A stretch of DNA of 64,000 nt, from NCBI GenBank assembly GCA_022833215.1, contig JAIPUZ010000060.1, positions 62,001-126,000 of the forward strand, read 5' to 3'. The position numbers were made by a program, and so were the translations under genes. Position 1 is the first letter of the stretch, and every line of letters begins with the position of its first letter. The notes under the pieces were generated by a model. That model made no database searches. It saw only the letters and a program-made list of their open reading frames with translations, and was not told the DNA's origin. This document shows positions 58,019 to 64,000 of the stretch, in pieces. The DNA comes from Mesorhizobium sp. (GTDB lineage: Bacteria > Pseudomonadota > Alphaproteobacteria > Rhizobiales > Rhizobiaceae).

Positions 58019-59502
58019 TCCCCGAGATCGAGCCAGACCGACTTCATCGCCGTGACCTCATCGAAGCAATGGATGGATTTGTCCCGCCCAAGGCCGGATT
58101 GCTTCATGCCGCCGAATGGCACAGTGATGTCGCCCGTGCGAAGCGCATTGATCCACACGACACCTGTCTGAAGCCGCTGTTCCAGTCGCAAGGCGCGGGG
58201 AACATTGGCCGTCCAGAGCGCCGAGGCGAGGCCGTAGGGGCTGTCATTGGCAATGCGGATCGCCTCGTCCTCGGTTTCGAAACGGATGACCGAAAGCACG
58301 GGACCGAAAATCTCCTCGCGCGCTACCTTCATCCCGTTGGAAACGCCGGACAGGATCGTCGGGGGAACCACAGCCGCGCCAGCCTCTCCCTCGCCGCCCG
58401 TAACCAGATTTGCTCCCTCAGCCAGCCCCGATCGGATATAGCCCCGGACGCGCTCGGCATGGGAGGCGGAAATCATGGTGCCGTAGCGGGTTTGGGGGTC
58501 AAGCGGATCGCCCGGGCTGCGCCCGGCGGCCTCCCGTGTGACGAGTTCGAGGAATTCGTCATGGATGCGTGCATCGACCAGAAGGCGCGAGCCCGCATTG
58601 CAGATCTGGCCCATGTTCTGGAAAATGCCATTGGCCGCCGCCTTTGCGGCCCTGGCCGGATCAGCAACGTCGGCGAAGATGATATTGGCGGATTTTCCGC
58701 CGCATTCCAGATTGACGCGCTTGAGGTTCGATTCTGCCGCATAGCCCAGCAGAAGCTTGCCCACCGCGGTCGAACCGGTGAAGGACAGCCCCGCCACATC
58801 CATGTGCAGTGCCAACGCCCGTCCGGTTTCCGGGCCGGTCCCGGTCAGGACCGAGAAGACGCCACCCGGCAGCCCCGCCTCATGTGCCAAAGCCGCGATG
58901 TGCAGCGCGCTCAGCGACGTGAGTTCGGAAGGTTTCAGGATCACCGAATTGCCCGCCGCCAGGGCCGGCATGATCTTGATGAGCGCCATGTTGAGTGGGA
59001 AATTCCACGGCACAATCGCTGCGATCACCCCCAAAGCCCGACGTCTGATCATTGCAAGCGCCGTGCCGGGGGTCGGGGCGACCTCGTCATAGATCTTGTC
59101 GATCGCCTCGGCAAACCAGCGCATCGATTTCAGCGACGATCCGACATCGATCGCGAGCGTGTCGCTGATCGGCTTGCCGGTGTCGAGGCTTTCGAGCAGG
59201 GCGAGGTGATCGCGATCACGTTCGATCAGATCCGCCCACGCCAGCAGCACGGCCTTGCGCTCTCCCGGTGCGCGGTTGGCCCAGACACCCGTCTCAAAGG
59301 ACGCAAGTGCGGCGGCAACGGCGCGGTTCACGTCCTCGGCACCGCAGGCGGGCAACCGGGCGATGACTGCGCCGGTCGCGGGGTTCACGCTGGCGAAGGT
59401 TTCGCCGCTGGCCGAAGCCCGGGGGGCGCCGGCGTAGTAAACACGGGTTTCGGGCGCGATGGTTTTCGCGCGGGCATGCCAGTCGTCGCGGGTCAGGGTC
59501 AC
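58015..59502 (-). CDS. Aldehyde dehydrogenase, PuuC/aminobutyraldehyde type
   Basis: A 495-residue NAD(P)-dependent aldehyde dehydrogenase, the same length as PuuC. I use GTG 59502 (MTLTRDDWH), one base after the permease stop; the longer frame starts with TTG inside that gene. Active-site Cys301 (GQICNAGSR), Glu266 (LECGGK), Asn167 (PWNF) and Lys190 (LKPSE) are all visible. It likely oxidises an aminoaldehyde formed by the aminotransferase. Confidence 0.9.
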   Translation of the reverse strand: MTLTRDDWHARAKTIAPETRVYYAGAPRASASGETFASVNPATGAVIARLPACGAEDVNRAVAAALASFETGVWANRAPGERKAVLLAWADLIERDRDHLALLESLDTGKPISDTLAIDVGSSLKSMRWFAEAIDKIYDEVAPTPGTALAMIRRRALGVIAAIVPWNFPLNMALIKIMPALAAGNSVILKPSELTSLSALHIAALAHEAGLPGGVFSVLTGTGPETGRALALHMDVAGLSFTGSTAVGKLLLGYAAESNLKRVNLECGGKSANIIFADVADPARAAKAAANGIFQNMGQICNAGSRLLVDARIHDEFLELVTREAAGRSPGDPLDPQTRYGTMISASHAERVRGYIRSGLAEGANLVTGGEGEAGAAVVPPTILSGVSNGMKVAREEIFGPVLSVIRFETEDEAIRIANDSPYGLASALWTANVPRALRLEQRLQTGVVWINALRTGDITVPFGGMKQSGLGRDKSIHCFDEVTAMKSVWLDLGE

Positions 59503-59503
59503 G

Positions 59504-60211
59504 TCAGGCCTTCGCAATACGTCCCGCTTCCGATTGCAGCCGCGGCGTGACAAGCCACTCGATGCCGCGCAGAATTCGGGTCAGGATGAAGTTGATGATC
59601 AGATAGATGATACCGGCAAGGCCCAGCACCTCGACCGGCATGTAGGTCTCGGATGCAAGCGAGCGCGCCACCCCGGTCAGATCCAGCAGCGTCACCGTCG
59701 AGGCAAGGGAAGACGCTTTCACCATCAGGATGATTTCATTGGAATAGGCTGGCAGGCCGATCTGCACCGCTTGCGGAAAGACGACCTTGCGCAATCGCAT
59801 CACTGCCGACATGCCGACTGCTTTCGCCGCCTCGATCTGGCCTCGTGGTACGGCCGTGATTGCCCCGCGCATGACCTCGGAAACGTAGGCCGAGGTGTTG
59901 AGCGAGAAGGCGATCAACGCGCACCACCACGGCTCGCGCAGGAAAGGCCAGAGCACACTTTTGCGCAGCTCGGGGAATTGCGACAAACCGTAATAGACCA
60001 GATAGATCTGGATCAGCAGCGGCGTGCCGCGCAGGAAGAACACATAGGCATAGGCAGGGGCGACCAGCCAGGGCTTGCCGGACAGGCGCAGGCCCGTGAC
60101 ACCGAGCGCCAGGACAAAGCCGACCAGCGAAGCGACCGCGACCAGTTGCAATGTCAACACGACCCCGCCCAGAAGCGCGGGGATGGATTCAATCATGACC
60201 TGAAAGTTCAT
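59504..60211 (-). CDS. Polar amino acid ABC permease (HisM-like)
   Basis: A 235-residue permease of the polar amino acid type with the EAA segment IEAAKAVGMSAVMRLRKVVFPQ. Its start overlaps the stop of the other permease by 4 bases. It pairs with that subunit as a heterodimer. Confidence 0.9.
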   Translation of the reverse strand: MNFQVMIESIPALLGGVVLTLQLVAVASLVGFVLALGVTGLRLSGKPWLVAPAYAYVFFLRGTPLLIQIYLVYYGLSQFPELRKSVLWPFLREPWWCALIAFSLNTSAYVSEVMRGAITAVPRGQIEAAKAVGMSAVMRLRKVVFPQAVQIGLPAYSNEIILMVKASSLASTVTLLDLTGVARSLASETYMPVEVLGLAGIIYLIINFILTRILRGIEWLVTPRLQSEAGRIAKA

Positions 60212-60909
60212 GCCTGCCTCCTGTCGATTGCAAAACCGCGGTTCGCCCTTGATTCAAGAAGCGCGGTCACGCCCATGGCGACAATGGTCAGGCCCAGATA
60301 GATGAAGGCCGCGACAAGGTAGAAGGTGAAGGGCTTCTTGGTATAGTCGACGGCGAACTGGGTCTTGCGCATCAGCTCATCAAGGCCGACCACAGAAATC
60401 AGCGCGGTCTCTTTCATGATCACGAGAAAGATATTGCCAAGGCCGGGCAAGGCCAGGCGCCAGACCTGCGGCAGGGTGATCTTGACGAAGGTTTTGAGAC
60501 GCGACAGACCGATGGCGCGGGCGGCCTCGATCTGGCCTTTCGGGACCGCCTGGAAGGCGCCGCGGAAAACCTCGGCCGCATAGGCTCCGAAGGCCAGCGA
60601 CAACGCGATGCAGCCAGCCGCGAAGGCGCTGACATCGATGAACTCGGTGTAGCCCAGGGTGCGAGCCACCGAATTCACCGCAGCGATCGCGCCGAAGTAG
60701 AAGAGCAGGATGACCAGAAGCACAGGCACGCCGCGCAGCCCGGTGGTGTAGACCTCTCCCAGAAACCGCAGCAGCCGCGAAGCCGAAAGCTTCATCAAAG
60801 CCACCCCGATGCCGAGGCTTACCCCCGCCGCTGCGGCAATCAGCGTGACGCGGATCGTCATCCATGTGCCTTCGGCCAGGAGGCCGCCAAAGCCGTGCAG
60901 GTCGATCAT
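60208..60909 (-). CDS. Polar amino acid ABC permease (HisQ-like)
   Basis: A 233-residue permease with EAA segment IEAARAIGLSRLKTFVKITLPQ. It lies between the binding protein (85 bases upstream) and the second permease. Together they form the channel energised by the ATPase at 61793-62554. Confidence 0.9.
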   Translation of the reverse strand: MIDLHGFGGLLAEGTWMTIRVTLIAAAAGVSLGIGVALMKLSASRLLRFLGEVYTTGLRGVPVLLVILLFYFGAIAAVNSVARTLGYTEFIDVSAFAAGCIALSLAFGAYAAEVFRGAFQAVPKGQIEAARAIGLSRLKTFVKITLPQVWRLALPGLGNIFLVIMKETALISVVGLDELMRKTQFAVDYTKKPFTFYLVAAFIYLGLTIVAMGVTALLESRANRGFAIDRRQA

Positions 60910-60993
60910 GCGAATTCCTTGCGGCGGGGCCCCGGCCCCGTTGGTGATGCCGGTGCACGTCGCGCCCGCCGGGGGCGGACGTGCACCAGGGAC

Positions 60994-61770
60994 TTATTGT
61001 TGCTGACCAGGCTTCAGGCTGAACTTGAAGTACCGGTCGTTGATCTCGTCATAGACGCCGTTGCTCATGATCGTGCTCAAAGCCGCGTCGAAACGGGCGA
61101 GCAGCTCGGTGTCGCTTTTGCGGATTGCAATGCCCGCGCCCGGTCCGAGATATTCGGTATCGAAGAAGGCTTTACCCTTGGCTTCGAAATCCGCACCTTC
61201 CTCGCTGTCAAGCCACTGCTGCATGAACAGGCGCTGCGCCATCACACCATCAATGCGCCCGGCCGCGAGATCGAGGTTGTGCTCCTCGTTCTTGTCGTAT
61301 TCGCGGATCTTGGTCTCGGGGAATTTCGCCTTCAGCAACTGGCCATAACTCGAGGCGCGCTGAACGCCGATCACCTTGCCGGCCAGACCTTCCGGAGTGG
61401 TCTCCAGTTCCACGCTCCTGGGCGCAGCGATAACTGCGCCCGCCTGGTAGTAAGGCTGGGTGAAGTTCTCTGCTTCCTTGCGCTTTTCCGTGATCGACAT
61501 GGAGGCGACAATGGCGTCGAACTTGCCCGCGTTGAGACCGGGAATCATCCCGTCCCAGGAGAAGGTCTCGATCTTGCATTCGACCTTCATTTCGGCGCAG
61601 AGCGCATTCGCAACATCTATGTCGAAGCCCTGGACCTGACCGGAGGCATCGACAAAGTTGAAGGGTGGATAGGTGCCTTCCGTCGCGATGCGCAGGGTTT
61701 CGGCATGCGCCGAGCCTGCTGCAAGCGCGGCTGCGATCGCTACCGCGAGGATTTTGAAACTGTTCTTCAT
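60994..61770 (-). CDS. Amino acid ABC transporter binding protein
   Basis: A 258-residue periplasmic binding protein of the polar amino acid family. ATG 61770 (MKNSFKILAVAIAAALAAGS) gives a clear signal peptide and has GGGAGCAG upstream; the track frame starts much too early. TEGTYPPFNFVDASGQVQGF and FDAIVASMSITEKRKE are family features that bind an alpha-amino group and carboxylate. It resembles arginine/ornithine/lysine binding proteins. Confidence 0.9.
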   Translation of the reverse strand: MKNSFKILAVAIAAALAAGSAHAETLRIATEGTYPPFNFVDASGQVQGFDIDVANALCAEMKVECKIETFSWDGMIPGLNAGKFDAIVASMSITEKRKEAENFTQPYYQAGAVIAAPRSVELETTPEGLAGKVIGVQRASSYGQLLKAKFPETKIREYDKNEEHNLDLAAGRIDGVMAQRLFMQQWLDSEEGADFEAKGKAFFDTEYLGPGAGIAIRKSDTELLARFDAALSTIMSNGVYDEINDRYFKFSLKPGQQQ

Positions 61771-61792
61771 ATGTACTGCTCCCAGTTGATTA

Positions 61793-62554
61793 TCAGTGAT
61801 CGAAGTTCTGCCTGACGAAAAGACGACAGCGCTCCGAGTTCGGCGCATCGAAGACCTGTGCGGGCGGACCTTCCTCCTCGACGAGGCCCCGATGGAAATA
61901 CATCGCCTTCGTCGAGACCTCGCGGGCGAAGCGCATCTCATGGGTGACGATGATCATGGTGCGGCGTTCCTCGGCCAGGGAGCGCATCACGCGAAGCACT
62001 TCGCCCACCAACTCGGGGTCAAGCGCCGAGGTAGGCTCGTCAAAAAGCAAAACGTCGGGATCCATGGCCAGGGCCCGGGCGATCGCCGCGCGCTGTTGCT
62101 GCCCGCCCGAAAGCTGAATTGGATAGTAGTCGCGACGTTCGTAGATGCCGACGCGCTCCAGCAGGGCCTCAGCCTTTTCCCGGGCCTCCGCCTTGCCGCG
62201 CCCCAGAACCGAGACCTGGCCCAAAACGACATTTTGAAGGATCGTCAGATGGCTCCAGAGGTTGAACGACTGAAACACCATGCCCATTCGCGAGCGGATC
62301 CGGTCAATCTGGCGGCCGGCGGGCTTTCCCCTTTTGGAGATTTCGATCCTCTCGCCGAAAAATCGAACCTCGCCCTTCTGATAGGTTTCCAGCACATTCA
62401 GGCAGCGCAGGAAGGTGCTCTTGCCCGAACCCGATGCGCCGATAATCGAGATGACATCGCCACGGCTGGCCTGCATCGAAATGCCCCTGAGCACTTCGTT
62501 GGAGCCGTAGCTCTTGTGCAGATCGTGAACGGTGAGTGGCAAGGTGTCGCTCAT
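61793..62554 (-). CDS. Amino acid ABC transporter ATP-binding protein
   Basis: A 253-residue ATPase with Walker A GASGSGKS, the Q loop GMVFQSFNLW, the signature LSGGQQQRA and Walker [16 protein letters not shown] 62554 has AGGAGGGTTG upstream, an excellent site. It is the first ABC gene on the - strand, 22 bases before the binding protein. Together these form a HisP-like importer. Confidence 0.93.
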   Translation of the reverse strand: MSDTLPLTVHDLHKSYGSNEVLRGISMQASRGDVISIIGASGSGKSTFLRCLNVLETYQKGEVRFFGERIEISKRGKPAGRQIDRIRSRMGMVFQSFNLWSHLTILQNVVLGQVSVLGRGKAEAREKAEALLERVGIYERRDYYPIQLSGGQQQRAAIARALAMDPDVLLFDEPTSALDPELVGEVLRVMRSLAEERRTMIIVTHEMRFAREVSTKAMYFHRGLVEEEGPPAQVFDAPNSERCRLFVRQNFDH

Positions 62555-62666
62555 CAACCCTCCTGGGCCTCTTGCTGTCCGGACAGAATTTTGCGAATTC
62601 ATTTCAAAGTCAACATATTTGAAACAAATGTTTTAAATTTACCCCCAGAAGGCAGGAATCCCAGCC
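62555..62666 (-). promoter_or_regulatory. AT-rich gap with inverted repeat before the ABC operon
   Basis: A 112-bp AT-rich gap between the second M81 gene and the ATPase. It contains the inverted repeat ATTTG-N3-CAAAT at 62617-62629 and a run of T/A steps around it, so it may be an operator and promoter for the amine catabolic operon. A TTGACT element on the - strand near 62608-62613 could be a -35 box. Confidence 0.45.
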
Positions 62667-64000
62667 TCATTCCTGTGCAATCAGCACGCGGGGGACATGC
62701 CTGAAGGGCACCAGCCGCAGGTCAGCCGGCGCCGGGCCGGGGGCCTCGATGTCGATCATCGCCCGGCACAGCGGCGCGAAGCCCGCACGAAAATGGTTCT
62801 TCGCCTTGACCAGAAACAGCTCGACCTCCGACAGATCGATGCCATGCAGATCGCACCAGGCAGGGTCGTTGGCGCTTTGGCAGGTCTCGGCGATCACGAC
62901 CCTGAGATTGCCCGCTTCCAGGACCGCGGTGCGGCCAATGTCGACAGCGATGCCATTTTCCATCGGGCCGCGATTTCGGAAGCGCCCATCGGTCAGCCGC
63001 AAGATGCGCGCGCGCAGCGGCACCGGAGCCCCGTGTTCGGGCAGGACCCGCCCGCCGAGCTGGGCATCGATCACATGGCCTTCGCCCAGGGCATGACAGC
63101 GCGCCACCAATTCCGGATCGTGGAAAAAGCAAAATACGGTACGACGATGTGCTGCCAGATCCAGCCAGTCGCGCAGCAATCCCGTGGTGTCGCCGACACC
63201 GCCAGAAAGCGGATTGTCGGCGGTATCGATCAAAGCGACCGGCCCCTCTCCGACGCCGTCGGCCAGCAGTGCCTCAGCGCGAGCCAGCCCCTCGGCACAG
63301 CGGATGAAAGTGGCGCGGAACCGTGAGCGACGCTCCAGATAGGCCGCGGCCAGCGCATCGAGACGGCGCGCCGGATCGTGCCCCTCCAGCGCGGTCACAG
63401 CCACCATCGCAGTGGCGAAAGGCGTGTCCGCATAGGTAAAAGACGCAAAGAAGGTGACGTCTTCGATGCCGGGTTGCCTGGTGGCCTCTCTGGCGAATTC
63501 CGTGAGTTCCGCCATGGGCCCCGATTCGGTGCGCATCATGTGGCTGAGCGGCAGCATCGGCACGGGGCGCAGATGCAAACGCGCCGGCACGCCGGAGCGC
63601 AAGCTCCGGAGCAGCATGCCCATGGCCCGATGGCCGGTATCGCGCATGTCCGTGTGCGGGTAGCTGTGATAGCCCGACAGGATCTGCACCAGATCGGCAA
63701 GTTCGGGATTGATACAGGCGTGCATGTCGAAGCTGACGGCGATCGGCACTTCAGGCCCGACCAGAGCCCTGATGCGCCTTAGCAAATCGGTATCCGGAGA
63801 CAACGCATCGGTCGACAAGGAGGCGCCGTGCAGCGAAATGTAGACGCCGTCCCATATATCGCCCTGCAGCCCGGAAAGAATCGCATCGTGGATCTGCTGC
63901 ATATCCCCCTGCGGCACCAGGCCACCGGGAGGCGCAGCGGTGCATAGCGAGAAAAACACCTCGATATCGGTCTCGCTCTCCATCAGATCGACCACAGCGC
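62667..64000 (-). CDS. Second M81 metallopeptidase (MlrC-like), N-terminus outside window
   Basis: A protein of at least 444 residues in this window whose frame stays open to the edge; the expected N-terminal HETN block lies beyond position 64000. LHGASLSTDAL, SFDMHACINPE, YHSYPHTDMRDTGH and DTADNPLSGGVGDTTG are the M81 blocks. It is clearly a paralogue of the 56477-58018 gene but divergent. It is in the same direction, so the pair flank the importer and probably act on the same imported substrate. Confidence 0.85.
   Translation of the reverse strand, partial: AVVDLMESETDIEVFFSLCTAAPPGGLVPQGDMQQIHDAILSGLQGDIWDGVYISLHGASLSTDALSPDTDLLRRIRALVGPEVPIAVSFDMHACINPELADLVQILSGYHSYPHTDMRDTGHRAMGMLLRSLRSGVPARLHLRPVPMLPLSHMMRTESGPMAELTEFAREATRQPGIEDVTFFASFTYADTPFATAMVAVTALEGHDPARRLDALAAAYLERRSRFRATFIRCAEGLARAEALLADGVGEGPVALIDTADNPLSGGVGDTTGLLRDWLDLAAHRRTVFCFFHDPELVARCHALGEGHVIDAQLGGRVLPEHGAPVPLRARILRLTDGRFRNRGPMENGIAVDIGRTAVLEAGNLRVVIAETCQSANDPAWCDLHGIDLSEVELFLVKAKNHFRAGFAPLCRAMIDIEAPGPAPADLRLVPFRHVPRVLIAQE

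Overview
The window is GC-rich (apart from one AT-richer island), gene-dense DNA from what looks like an alphaproteobacterium, most likely a Hyphomicrobiales (rhizobial-type) chromosome or large replicon. This is inferred from TonB-dependent siderophore uptake genes of rhizobactin (RhtX/AraC) style, a FecI/FecR pair, several TRAP and ABC solute transporters with catabolic genes, and codon usage; I cannot name the genus. I saw no rRNA or tRNA genes.

Layout. (1) 1-5.3 kb: a tightly coupled + strand operon of TonB receptor, O-methyltransferase-like protein, and an ABC importer (binding protein, permease, ATPase), probably for a chelate or small molecule of unknown identity. (2) 5.4-10.5 kb: a second uptake system, with a TonB receptor, a 126-aa STAS-like protein and an RhtX/AmpG-type MFS permease on the - strand, divergent from an AraC activator. 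(3) 10.6-13.1 kb: a diguanylate cyclase and a LuxR regulator. (4) 13.1-20.1 kb: a - strand catabolic operon of hydrolase, TRAP transporter, ThDP-dependent enzyme and coniferyl-aldehyde-type dehydrogenase. (5) 20.3-25.4 kb: a TetR-controlled RND efflux pump. (6) 25.5-26.6 kb: a G21 tract, a VapBC toxin-antitoxin pair and a decayed IS630-type transposase. (7) 26.7-36.0 kb: an AT-richer block of D-aminopeptidase, dipeptide ABC importer, D-amino-acid dehydrogenase and M20 amidohydrolase, read as an acquired D-peptide scavenging island. (8) 36.5-39.8 kb: a Tim44-like protein, then an ECF sigma factor, a FecR-type regulator and the beginning of a FecA-type receptor.

(9) 39.8-54.8 kb: a complete type I-C CRISPR-Cas locus on the - strand. 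The order is cas3, an embedded GIY-YIG nuclease-like gene, cas5c, cas8c (with a probable internal cas11c start), cas7c, cas4, cas1, cas2, leader, and an array of 103 repeats (102 spacers by my count). The old end of the array lies inside the FecA-type receptor gene, which stops after its STN domain and TonB-box region; no downstream half is seen in this window. The receptor's own promoter therefore points into the array, antisense to crRNA transcription.

(10) 55.1-64 kb: a - strand operon for uptake and catabolism of an amine or amino-acid-like compound. It holds a polar amino acid ABC importer, an aldehyde dehydrogenase of PuuC length, a class III aminotransferase and two M81 (MlrC-like) metallopeptidases, the second of which runs off the window.

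The most notable points are the GIY-YIG gene inside the cas operon, the receptor truncation by the CRISPR array together with two matching ECF-type promoters, the internal cas11c start, a nearly duplicated spacer pair, and several catabolic or uptake operons whose substrates cannot be deduced from sequence alone.
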